Below, in pieces: positions 1 to 6,076 of a stretch of DNA of 6,076 bases. How positions within the stretch are numbered: position 1 is the stretch's first letter; every line of letters begins with the position of its first letter. Position numbers and translations under genes: made by a program. The stretch is from the NCBI GenBank assembly GCA_003162255.1, contig PMMJ01000082.1, positions 2,003-8,078 of the forward strand. The letters are read 5' to 3'. The notes under the pieces are model-generated. The model did not search any database, was not told the origin of the DNA, and saw only the letters and a program-made list of their open reading frames with translations. The stretch is from Acidobacteriaceae bacterium (GTDB taxonomy: Bacteria > Acidobacteriota > Terriglobia > Terriglobales > Acidobacteriaceae).

Positions 1-9
1 GCACGGTGC

Positions 10-46
10 CCCAGGTTCGCGCCCGTTCTTTGGGCGCTAACCTGGG
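10..46 (-). terminator. Strong inverted repeat downstream of the long gene; possible terminator or dispersed palindrome
   Basis: Bases 10-17 pair with 39-46 (8 bp), then one C/T mismatch (18/38), then bases 19-24 pair with 32-37 (6 bp), closing a 7-base loop (25-31). The hairpin starts 55 bases past the stop codon of the minus-strand gene, where a terminator would sit. No T-run follows on the minus strand (the next bases read GGCACCGTGC) or on the plus strand, so it does not meet the intrinsic-terminator rule. A near-perfect long stem with an AT-rich loop also fits a dispersed palindromic element, which I believe are common between acidobacterial genes. The pairing is seen directly; either role is inferred. 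Confidence 0.5.
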
Positions 47-100
47 TGAGTGTGGAGTGTACCAGCCTTCCCCCGTACGACTTATCAGGCGGTCGCGATA

Positions 101-1951
101 CTAGTTCTGCATCTGGTATGTAACGGTCCCGACGATTCCTGCGGCACTGGTGCACCCCGCTGCAGCTGTCGTGATTTTCAGCCGCAGAAAATGCCCCGAA
201 GCCACGTTGGCGCTTCCAGTAACCTGCGGAAAGAAATTAGTGCCGGAAGTGAAAGCGACAGAATAGCTACCCACTTCCGCATTCGCCGTTCCGTCCCACA
301 CCTGCACAATTGGATACGTCGTGCACCCAGCCGCGGCAGTGCTGTCCGAGAGATCGAATCCAGTAATGGTAATCGCCGCAGGCAGCGTCCAGTTGCAGTA
401 CTGCACGGTGGAACTCGTCCCGGCGACGGGGCATGACCATGCAATCTGAATCTCGCTGCGAACGTACGCCGTGGTCGCCAGCTTCGTCGAGTTATCCCCG
501 CCACTCTGCGTGGTCGCAGCTGTCCCATTCGGCAACGTCGGCGTCCCACTAAGGTTAGCGGCCGTCCCGCTAGTGTTCGCCGCATTGTTCGGAATATCGC
601 CGCTTACCAGCGCCGGTAACTGTCCGTGCGGAAGCGTCCCGCTAGTCAGGTCTGACGCCGACACAGTTACATTAGACGAAAGTCCGTGACCATTAACTGT
701 AGTGCCGGTAGGAACATATCCTGGGACCGTGGGAGCGCCAGTGAAGACTGGTGACGCAGTGAGTGCCAGCGTAGCTCCGCTTCCCGAAGTACCATACGAC
801 GTCCCCCACGCAGATCCCGTCGAGTTAGGAATCCCTGTGCCCGGCCATACCATGCCGCCAGACGCCGGCATGCACGACGCCCCGGTCGATAACTGGCACC
901 TGAACGTGTTATCCGACCCCACTCCCAGCGAGAAGGCCATCCCGCTCGGCACCGTGACCGTCGTTCCCGTCCACTCCTGACCTGACCACTGCGTTGGCCC
1001 GCTGCCCGTCTGGTTGATAGTCCCCGCTACGTTCAGATTCCCGCCGAGAGTCACATTGCTGGAGAATGTCTTCGCCCCGGTGATGGTTTCCGCGCCCACC
1101 AGGTGAACGACAGCAGAGTCCGCCGCCGCCCCTGTAACTTGCGACACCGAGTAGTCGCCGCTCGCTGCCGCCACGGTCCCCGAACGTCCAAAAACCGAAT
1201 TGACCGCCCCGCCTGTGCCACTCCCGCTCGGAGGTGCAAGGCTAACTCGCAACCCGCCACCCTCAATTCGTCCGATCGCCTGCACCCCACTCGGGCGTGT
1301 CGTTGATCCAGTGTCATGGCACTTGCCAGCCTGCGTCGTGCTGGCGACCACATAGTCTCCCGCCATCGGATTGGCAGCATCGAAGTTACATGCCGCGAAC
1401 CCGGCCCATGTGATTACGGCCTTGTTAGATGTGCCGGCCCCTCCGCTGACCACACCAACCACACCATCCGTGCTCGAAGTCGCCGCGGTTTGCACCCCTG
1501 CGGCGGTGCTGTTGTAAACCGCGAGCTGGTTTAGCGTCGTACCGTTCGTGGCATCGTTGACGAACTCAAAATCCTGGCGGCCTGAGTTATACATGTTGAA
1601 TGAGGTCTTCGCGAACACGCTCTGGAGAGCATTCCCCGTGTCACTGCCAAAATTGAATTGATTGTCAGTCCACGGTTTCACATTTCCCGTAGAGTCCACC
1701 ACCCACTTCAGGCCGCTCCCAATCCAAAATCCCAATCCTAGCGCCGATGACGACGTCGCGTTCTCGCTCTTTACCACTGCATAATTGTCCGTCGCATCAT
1801 ATCCAAGCGACGTTCGCTGCCACGTGGTGCTGCTCGTATAACTCGAGTAAATACGCAGGTTCTGCGCGCTAGTCCCATTGCGCTCCTCGAGATTATCCGC
1901 CGGATCTCCGCCCGGATCCGAGTTAAACAGGTTAGTTAGTCCCAGCTGCAC
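101..1951 (-). CDS. C-terminal part of a frameshifted secreted fibre-like mosaic protein
   Basis: This 616-residue frame, opening at a GTG, continues the protein begun at 5799 and is probably not a separate gene. The GTG has no Shine-Dalgarno sequence, there is no signal peptide, and the frame stays open upstream to 2044 with sensible protein sequence (...GIPNWGVFWFDAQTHAP...). In restored numbering it covers residues 1284-1899. Visible modules: a 'GDYVVASTTQAGKCHDTG...AIGRI' block (about 1480-1511); the second full copy of a 58-residue repeat (1532-1589) containing VFGRSG, SGDYSVSQVTGAA and GAETITGAKTF; Gly/Thr-rich linkers; the tail-fibre-like motif GGDNSTKLATTAYV (1767-1780); and a C-terminal beta-rich domain of about 115 residues with four cysteines that ends in VTYQMQN. 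I cannot name this last domain; binding or trimer capping would be guesses. No catalytic motif, anchor helix or sorting signal is visible at the C-terminus. Confidence 0.85.
   Translation of the reverse strand: MQLGLTNLFNSDPGGDPADNLEERNGTSAQNLRIYSSYTSSTTWQRTSLGYDATDNYAVVKSENATSSSALGLGFWIGSGLKWVVDSTGNVKPWTDNQFNFGSDTGNALQSVFAKTSFNMYNSGRQDFEFVNDATNGTTLNQLAVYNSTAAGVQTAATSSTDGVVGVVSGGAGTSNKAVITWAGFAACNFDAANPMAGDYVVASTTQAGKCHDTGSTTRPSGVQAIGRIEGGGLRVSLAPPSGSGTGGAVNSVFGRSGTVAAASGDYSVSQVTGAAADSAVVHLVGAETITGAKTFSSNVTLGGNLNVAGTINQTGSGPTQWSGQEWTGTTVTVPSGMAFSLGVGSDNTFRCQLSTGASCMPASGGMVWPGTGIPNSTGSAWGTSYGTSGSGATLALTASPVFTGAPTVPGYVPTGTTVNGHGLSSNVTVSASDLTSGTLPHGQLPALVSGDIPNNAANTSGTAANLSGTPTLPNGTAATTQSGGDNSTKLATTAYVRSEIQIAWSCPVAGTSSTVQYCNWTLPAAITITGFDLSDSTAAAGCTTYPIVQVWDGTANAEVGSYSVAFTSGTNFFPQVTGSANVASGHFLRLKITTAAAGCTSAAGIVGTVTYQMQN
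1034..1207 (-). repeat. 58-residue coding repeat, copy 2 (FGR...SGDY...AETITGAKTF)
   Basis: This segment encodes AVNSVFGRSG through VTLGGNL. It aligns without gaps to the segment at 2299-2472; by eye 39 of 58 residues match. The DNA is also similar, for example the shared plus-strand string GTCTTCGCCCCGG. It lies in the part downstream of the frameshift, whereas copy 1 lies upstream of it. The module resembles short repeats found in phage tail fibres and large acidobacterial exported proteins. Confidence 0.85.
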
Positions 1952-4900
1952 AGCTTGCCCGTTGTTCTCAATGAAGTGCGGTGCATGGGTCTGGGCGTCA
2001 AACCAGAAAACGCCCCAGTTAGGAATTCCAGCAGGCGGCGGGTTTCAGGCAACTGGATAACGTCGGGCGTAGTGCAATTCGCATTCCCATTCGCCGCAAT
2101 GCCCGTGGCAAACGATCCGCTGCACTGCGTCGGAACCGCCGCGAGAGCAAGAGCCGTCCCCGCCTGTCCGCTGATATTCGAGCTCGTGAGAGCAACTCGC
2201 GCCGTTGTCCCGCCAATGTTGACTACGGGCAGCCCGGCTGCTGTATCCAGACCGATGCCGCCAGGAGCAGGAACATAGCCGCTCCCCTGCGGCAACAACA
2301 AGCTTCCGCCCATTGTGACAGCGCTGGTAAAAGTCTTCGCCCCGGCAATCGTCTCCGCGCCCGTGTTATGCACTACGGTTGCGTCCACGGCCGCACCTGT
2401 AACCTGCGATACCGTGTAATCGCCACTGACCGCCACAATTGCCCCTGTGCGCCCAAAAATTGAACTTACATTTCCGCCACCACCGCCAGATCCGCAAGAA
2501 CTCCCGGTGGATGCAATCACGCCAGATGTAACATTGAGGCAACCATTCGACAGGCCGGCGACCGTAACGCTCTGATCGAACTTAACCGGAACGTTGAACT
2601 CCTTCAGCGATGCGCTTAACCTTTCCAGCCAGTTGGCATGAATACCATCGCCCGTCTGGGCAATGTAGTTCGTAATTGAAACCGGCGCCCCGAACGCAAG
2701 CTGACCCGAACCAAGTCCCACCCCACCGCTCGCCACGTCCGTTCCGATCCAGGTATCATTCACACTCGCTGGCGGACGATAGCCTGTCGTAGCCTGAGTT
2801 AGAGCGGGCTGCGAATCAATCAGAGTTATGATGTGGTGCGGCTGGATACTGGTAAATGGAGTTGTATTAAAATTTAGTCTTCCCTTAGTCAAAAGCTGGG
2901 TGCCGCCAGTATTTGCGCCTCCATCCGTCACGAGCGTGGCCGTCTGATTTGGAACACTGTTATTGAAAGATGTAGCGCTCGCCAGGCACGTCGTATAGCC
3001 TCCAGCTGAGGCTGCTCCATTGCCCGTGCATTCATGCGCAAGCTCCAGCGGATTCCCGGACAGTCCCACTCCGACCGAGTTCCCCATTTCCACATCCACC
3101 GTAACGCTCCTGTTGACCGATACCAGGGAACCAGGCCAGAAGTTCAGGGCTCCGTTGTAGTTGCCTTGTTTAATCGTGTACGAAGAAGTGGACGATGACC
3201 CGTTATCTGTGTAAGTGCAAACCAGACCACCCGAACACGCCGCAGATTGAGTAAGTCCTTTTGCCACATACCCGCATACGCCACCCGGGCCGCCTGGGCA
3301 TCCGCCGTTGTAGGGATAAACCGCTCCCACCCCAGCCGGGGTTGTTATACGGATTACGTCATAGGTTATGGAATCTTTTCCGTTCGCCACCCTTGGCCAA
3401 CGAACCGGAATGGAATCGCTCCCCGTAGAGAGCCAATTGAGAATCTGCATCGGAGAGGTTTGCGTACCAGCGGTTGTGTCATTGGCTACAATGAAGTATG
3501 AGTAAGGCGTGGACCCGGTCCCACCCGAATAAAACGCTCCCTCAGTACTGCCGTTCCCGACAACCTGAAAACTTGAGGCTCCGCTCGATGACCCGGCAAT
3601 CAAGCCCGCAATTCCCAGACCGGGAAAAGGAGATCGCGCCGGAGATAGTGGATTCTGAGCGGCACCGCTCTCGGAGTAGATGTTTCTAATGTAAGCTCCC
3701 GCATAGTTCCCAGTCGTGTTCGCGGAGTAGATCTGCCACGGGCCTGACGCCTGGCACACCGTATTCTCGACATACAGTCCGTTAGAGTTATAGTCAGTTG
3801 CACAGTTCGAGTAATTCGCTGTGATGTTCGAATCCCGCAGCGTGATGACCGGAGCAACCTGATGGTTCTGGTTTCCCGCCGAGAACACAAACGATCCCGT
3901 CCAGTTTGCGTTTGGGTTTAGTGAGATCGCATTGTTGTTGAAATGGTCGATCGTCGCGTTCTCGTCGTCCCACATATCGAAGAAGTTATTAAATGTCCCG
4001 GCCTCGCCGCCAAGGTCATACTGGATGCCGATGAAGTGAGTGCTATTGCCGTTATCCAGGATCGCTGTATACGCGAGCGCAACCACTCCAGGAGTCGGCT
4101 GCGATGCGATATTGGGCTCGGTGCGGGCGTAACGGAAAGTCGTCGATGTTCCAGTGCAGGCCGCGGAGGTGGCGCCGCTTCCACAGTCCGTAACCACCGC
4201 GTCCCCCCAGTAATGTACGTCGTCGGTGAACAGAATCGTGACCATATCGCCAGGACGGAAGCCATGCGCCGTTGCGGTAGTGATCGTCGCATAATTGCTT
4301 GTCAGTAACGTGTTGGTGATGTTCACGCCTGCGTAAGCGGGGCTGCTCGAGTGATTCGTTGGACTACGGAAACTGAGACCGTTGACGAAGTTCGCCGAGG
4401 AGTGATTGGAATTAACCAGGTCTCCGACTTGAAGACATGCTCCGCGTCCGAGACAGTTCATCGACACCCCATACCCGCTCAACGTGGATTGATTGGCATG
4501 GAAGAAGATCGTCCCATAGACGTTATAGTCATTGAAGGCATGGTTTGCGAAGCCGCTGATATAGGGACCATTTGCCGGAATCGTGACGTTGCACTGGACG
4601 TTCGCGTAAGTTGTGGAACTTACTCCGCATGCTGCGTTAATCGTCTCCTGAATTCCAGATGACGCCGATTGAATGACATAGGATGAGTGCGAAAAAAACG
4701 GCGTAAATGTGATCGTTCCCGAGGAAGCCCCCGAAGTGCATGTCCCCCCCGTCACCGCGACCGCTTCCGCGCTGCTGTCGTTGATGTAGACATCGTAGCC
4801 AGCGCCGGAACTCGTGTCGATTCCAACCGGACAAGGGCTCAACGTCACCGTTGCGGCCGAGCCGGCCACCAGGGAAGTTGTCAAACCCTGTGTCCAATTC

Positions 4901-5799
4901 AGCGCCTTCGTGGCATAAGTGATCCCGGCGGGCGCGCCGCTGCCACAAGATCCCCACGTGGAGTTACCGTTCAAACAAGTAGCTGAGCTGGCGACTCCCG
5001 CTCCCAATTCGTTGGGTGGAACAGTCGCATTGATCAAGTCAGCCTTCACCGCGAGCCCATTGTCCACATAGTGCCTGTCGGCAGCTTGGTTGGGTGCGGT
5101 CGGATCTGCGGGCAAGGTTAATGGACCAGTCATCGTGCCGCCCGCGATGGCAACGTACGCTCCCGACCCGACATTCGACACCGGCGCATCCACATAACCC
5201 TTGTTCGTAGCGTCATTGGCTCCAACCGGCGCTGGAAGCCGCGGGGAAACGGCAAACTGCTTCGTGCCGGTGATCGTCTCCGTTCCCGTCAGATGCACCA
5301 CTGTGGCGCCGAGATTCGCCACCGCCGTATCCACATACGGCTGTGTCACGGCGAGGTTCCCGAGGCCCGTCCCCGGCGTCGTCAGCACCGCGGCAATCGT
5401 CGTCGGCGATGTCGCCGGAACCGCCCAATATTCCGTCCGGACGGTCCCGTCATCCAGTTGAAAAACTACGACATAGTAAGTCCCCGCCGGAGTCGCACCC
5501 ACGTTGGGAACCAGTTGCGCGCTGAACGCCCCTAGCGTCCCGATCGTCACCGCCAGATTGCCCGCCGCTACCGCGTCTCCCCCTGCGGTCTCGAACGACG
5601 GCCATGAAATCAGCACCGTGCCCGACGCGGCCGTTCCGTCCGCTCGATACACTGTGCCGCTGATCGTGGTAAGCGCCGGCCCTTGGGCCCGCGACTGCGT
5701 CGACAACGTCAACGCGACCAGCAGCGCCAGCGCCGGAAAAATCGCCCCCTTCGCCGTCGTCGGAAAGCACTTGCTATTCACCGCGAACCATCTCCGCAT
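1936..5799 (-). CDS. N-terminal part of a frameshifted secreted fibre / beta-helix mosaic protein
   Basis: About 1287 residues from the ATG at 5799, chosen because GAGGAGAG lies 8 bases upstream and a signal peptide follows at once. A longer frame from a TTG at 5844 lacks both. Residues 1-38 are a Sec-type signal: MRRWF..., hydrophobic core 19-32 (AIFPALALLVALTL), likely cleavage after SRA (36-38). Residues 42-141 form a beta-sandwich-like domain (ISGTVYRADG; GTYYVVVFQLDDG). Next come tail-fibre-like modules (GTETITGTKQF; TNKGYVD at 198-204; GGTMTGPLTL; ADRHYVD at 240-246). Residues about 380-745 look like a parallel beta-helix, entered by IQETINAACG and rich in Asn, with an inserted AHGFRPGDMV module (about 503-560). 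A Cys-containing region, a GSGGGGG linker (1103-1109) and repeat copy 1 (1110-1167) follow. After Thr1253 the frame goes wrong and ends in 34 unrelated residues. Probably exported and extracellular. A polysaccharide-binding, lyase-like or adhesin role is possible, but I see no assignable active site. Confidence 0.85.
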   Translation of the reverse strand: MRRWFAVNSKCFPTTAKGAIFPALALLVALTLSTQSRAQGPALTTISGTVYRADGTAASGTVLISWPSFETAGGDAVAAGNLAVTIGTLGAFSAQLVPNVGATPAGTYYVVVFQLDDGTVRTEYWAVPATSPTTIAAVLTTPGTGLGNLAVTQPYVDTAVANLGATVVHLTGTETITGTKQFAVSPRLPAPVGANDATNKGYVDAPVSNVGSGAYVAIAGGTMTGPLTLPADPTAPNQAADRHYVDNGLAVKADLINATVPPNELGAGVASSATCLNGNSTWGSCGSGAPAGITYATKALNWTQGLTTSLVAGSAATVTLSPCPVGIDTSSGAGYDVYINDSSAEAVAVTGGTCTSGASSGTITFTPFFSHSSYVIQSASSGIQETINAACGVSSTTYANVQCNVTIPANGPYISGFANHAFNDYNVYGTIFFHANQSTLSGYGVSMNCLGRGACLQVGDLVNSNHSSANFVNGLSFRSPTNHSSSPAYAGVNITNTLLTSNYATITTATAHGFRPGDMVTILFTDDVHYWGDAVVTDCGSGATSAACTGTSTTFRYARTEPNIASQPTPGVVALAYTAILDNGNSTHFIGIQYDLGGEAGTFNNFFDMWDDENATIDHFNNNAISLNPNANWTGSFVFSAGNQNHQVAPVITLRDSNITANYSNCATDYNSNGLYVENTVCQASGPWQIYSANTTGNYAGAYIRNIYSESGAAQNPLSPARSPFPGLGIAGLIAGSSSGASSFQVVGNGSTEGAFYSGGTGSTPYSYFIVANDTTAGTQTSPMQILNWLSTGSDSIPVRWPRVANGKDSITYDVIRITTPAGVGAVYPYNGGCPGGPGGVCGYVAKGLTQSAACSGGLVCTYTDNGSSSTSSYTIKQGNYNGALNFWPGSLVSVNRSVTVDVEMGNSVGVGLSGNPLELAHECTGNGAASAGGYTTCLASATSFNNSVPNQTATLVTDGGANTGGTQLLTKGRLNFNTTPFTSIQPHHIITLIDSQPALTQATTGYRPPASVNDTWIGTDVASGGVGLGSGQLAFGAPVSITNYIAQTGDGIHANWLERLSASLKEFNVPVKFDQSVTVAGLSNGCLNVTSGVIASTGSSCGSGGGGGNVSSIFGRTGAIVAVSGDYTVSQVTGAAVDATVVHNTGAETIAGAKTFTSAVTMGGSLLLPQGSGYVPAPGGIGLDTAAGLPVVNIGGTTARVALTSSNISGQAGTALALAAVPTQCSGSFATGIAANGNANCTTPDVIQLPETRRLLEFLTGAFSGLTPRPMHRTSLRTTGKLCSWD
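2040..2042 (-). other. Frameshift site joining the two halves (one base missing in a CCC run)
   Basis: On the coding strand the sequence reads CCT GAA ACC CGC CGC CTG CTG, giving PETRRLL, and this frame ends at 1936. Reading ACC CCG CCG CCT GCT, with one extra C, gives PETPPPAGIPNWGVFWFDAQ and runs straight into the downstream frame up to the TAG at 101. The new residues look like a normal module of this protein, while the 34 residues lost are Arg/Leu-rich and unlike the rest. The downstream frame has a TGA at 2045-2047, so the change lies between there and 1936, most likely at this C-run. The restored protein is 1899 residues. It is either a true mutation or a sequencing or assembly error. 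Confidence 0.8.
2299..2472 (-). repeat. 58-residue coding repeat, copy 1 (FGR...SGDY...AETIAGAKTF)
   Basis: This segment encodes NVSSIFGRTG through VTMGGSL directly after a glycine linker. It is the partner of 1034-1207, about two thirds identical by eye at protein level. Conserved positions include F-G-R, SGDY, VSQVTGAA, VVH and the AETI.GAKTF string. A shorter third relative, limited to the VVH...GTKQF part, is at 5251-5304. Confidence 0.85.
5251..5304 (-). repeat. Partial third copy of the coding repeat (VVHLTGTETITGTKQF)
   Basis: Residues 166-183 of the protein (TVVHLTGTETITGTKQFA) match the second half of the 58-residue repeat at 2299-2472 and 1034-1207. The FGR...SGDY half is missing; in its place is the sequence VTQPYVDTAVANLGA. 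It is followed by ANDATNKGYVD, a tail-fibre-type linker. Confidence 0.75.
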
Positions 5800-5807
5800 G
5801 TCTTTTT

Positions 5808-5815
5808 CTCTCCTC
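5808..5815 (-). promoter_or_regulatory. Ribosome binding site that fixes the start at 5799
   Basis: The minus strand reads GAGGAGAG, then eight bases (AAAAAGAC), then ATG. This is a strong match to the anti-Shine-Dalgarno sequence at normal spacing. It decides against the upstream TTG at 5844, whose translation would run through the site and put 15 charged residues before the signal peptide. Confidence 0.85.
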
Positions 5816-5851
5816 GTAAGCGCACGCCACTCAGTTCGGGCCAATAAGAAA

Positions 5852-5869
5852 GCCGCTCTGTCGAGCGGC
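5852..5869 (-). terminator. Terminator-like hairpin in the leader
   Basis: On the minus strand GCCGCTC and GAGCGGC form a perfect 7-bp stem around a GACA loop, followed by TTTCTTATT. This resembles a weak intrinsic terminator. It lies 52 bases before the start codon of the long gene, so it could end transcription from the gene to the right, attenuate the long gene, or protect the 5' end of its mRNA. The upstream arm, extended by one C (5863-5870), can also pair with GAGTGGCG (5825-5832) further down the leader, with one G-U pair, so two exclusive folds are possible. Confidence 0.5.
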
Positions 5870-5898
5870 GCCCTGCAGGTTTCCCGGTGCTCCTCCCT

Positions 5899-5925
5899 GC
5901 CTGTCCTGAGCGAAGCCGAAGGGTC
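5899..5925. repeat. Probable dispersed intergenic repeat (CCTGAGCGAAGCCGAAGGG type)
   Basis: The plus strand contains GTCCTGAGCGAAGCCGAAGG, which I recognise as a short repeat scattered between genes in many environmental bacterial genomes, including acidobacteria. Read in frame it gives the tell-tale PVLSEAEG peptide in false ORFs, as it does here on the plus strand. Only one copy lies in this window, so the repeat nature comes from recognition and is not shown by the window. Confidence 0.5.
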
Positions 5926-5995
5926 CCCCTGTGGTTCGAGTTTTTGACCTTGTCCCTACCTCATCGAGAACTTCCGCAAAACTCCAGTCCGATTG

Positions 5996-6076
5996 TCAGC
6001 TTGAACTCCTCGGCTCGCTCTCCACTCGCGATTCCAGAAATCGCCGCACGCTCTCTACATACACGTCCGCGAAGTC
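5996..6076 (-). CDS. Possible C-terminal end of an upstream gene (partial)
   Basis: From the window edge the minus strand reads 26 codons, DFADVYVESVRRFLESRVES then EPRSSS, and a TGA at 5996-5998. The piece looks like the end of an amphipathic helix and has mostly G or C at third codon positions, which suits a coding frame. A second minus-strand frame is also open here (ending ...LTIGLEFCGSSR, stop near 5962), but its third positions are poorer in G/C. Too little is present to name a family. If real, it is co-directional with the long gene, with a 196-base gap. Confidence 0.35.
   Translation of the reverse strand, partial: DFADVYVESVRRFLESRVESEPRSSS

Larger units (their letters stand above)
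5800..5995 (-). other. Non-coding leader between the possible upstream gene and the long gene
   Basis: About 200 bases with no convincing gene on either strand. It contains the ribosome binding site, the terminator-like hairpin and a probable dispersed repeat. I found no clear -35/-10 pair: TTGCGG at 5973-5978 on the minus strand is not followed by a recognisable -10 at normal spacing. The promoter is probably in here but cannot be placed. Confidence 0.5.

Noticed and set aside
50..436. Plus-strand frame of 128 codons at the left end
   Set aside because: It is antisense to the C-terminal domain and Arg/Ser/Pro-rich, as expected for a shadow of a GC-rich gene. No ribosome binding site was seen.
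1936..2044. Programmed -1 ribosomal frameshift
   Set aside because: No X XXY YYZ heptamer is present in the upstream reading frame anywhere in the overlap, and fibre-like proteins of this kind are not known to me to use recoding. A simple one-base loss explains the data.
101..5799. CRISPR array or prophage segment
   Set aside because: The repeats are coding modules 58 residues long and far apart, with no short spaced direct repeats. No integrase, capsid, portal or tail-assembly gene is present, and the protein carries a signal peptide.
5800..5844. Longer N-terminus of the long gene from a TTG at 5844
   Set aside because: It would add MARTEWRALTRREKD before the signal peptide and translate through the GAGGAGAG ribosome binding site. 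The ATG at 5799 is far better supported.
5800..5940. Cyclic di-GMP (GEMM) riboswitch in the leader
   Set aside because: A GGGAAACC string followed by a hairpin first suggested it, but the conserved ACGCAAAGCC segment and the second helix pattern are absent.
5504..5947. Plus-strand frame of 147 codons across the gene start and leader
   Set aside because: It runs antisense over the signal-peptide region and ends in the PVLSEAEG peptide that comes from the intergenic repeat. Its protein shows no family features and the opposite strand has a clear RBS, signal peptide and domains.

Overview
This window is almost entirely one very long minus-strand gene for a secreted, Gly/Ser/Thr/Asn-rich, all-beta mosaic protein. 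The gene runs from an ATG at 5799 with a good ribosome binding site to a TAG at 101-103. A single-base frameshift near 2040-2042 breaks the frame, so it appears as two overlapping reading frames: 1936-5799 (about 1287 aa, N-terminal) and 101-1951 (about 616 aa, C-terminal). Adding one C to the coding-strand CCC run at 2040-2042 joins them into a coherent protein of about 1899 aa.

The organism is probably an acidobacterium of the Koribacter / Sulfotelmatobacter / Terriglobia kind. This rests on recognising protein style, not on a database search. The N-terminal block (ISGTVYRADG..., then GTYYVVVFQLDDGTVRTEYW) and the repeated 'VFGRTG...SGDYTVSQVTGA...AETITGAKTF' and 'GGDNSTKLATTAYV' modules are typical of large secreted proteins from that group. 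Related modules also occur in phage tail fibres. No phage structural, integrase or tRNA gene is present, and the signal peptide argues for an exported cell-envelope or extracellular protein rather than a virion part.

Layout in the direction of transcription, right to left: 6076-5996 may be the C-terminal tail of an upstream gene (low confidence). 5995-5800 is a non-coding leader of about 200 bases. It holds a copy of a GC-rich sequence that looks like a dispersed repeat, a perfect 7-bp hairpin followed by a T-rich tract, and the ribosome binding site. 5799-1936 encodes the signal peptide, an N-terminal beta-sandwich-like domain, tail-fibre-like linkers, a probable parallel beta-helix with an inserted 'AHGF.PGD.V' module, a Cys-containing middle region, a glycine linker and the first full copy of a 58-residue repeat. 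1951-101 encodes the second full copy of that repeat, more tail-fibre-like linkers and a C-terminal beta-rich domain of about 115 residues. 100-1 is non-coding and holds a strong imperfect inverted repeat (10-46) that may be the terminator or a dispersed palindromic element.

The gene appears to be transcribed alone. No enzyme active site could be assigned. The most useful observations are the frameshift, the mosaic fibre-like architecture attached to a signal peptide, and the structured leader.
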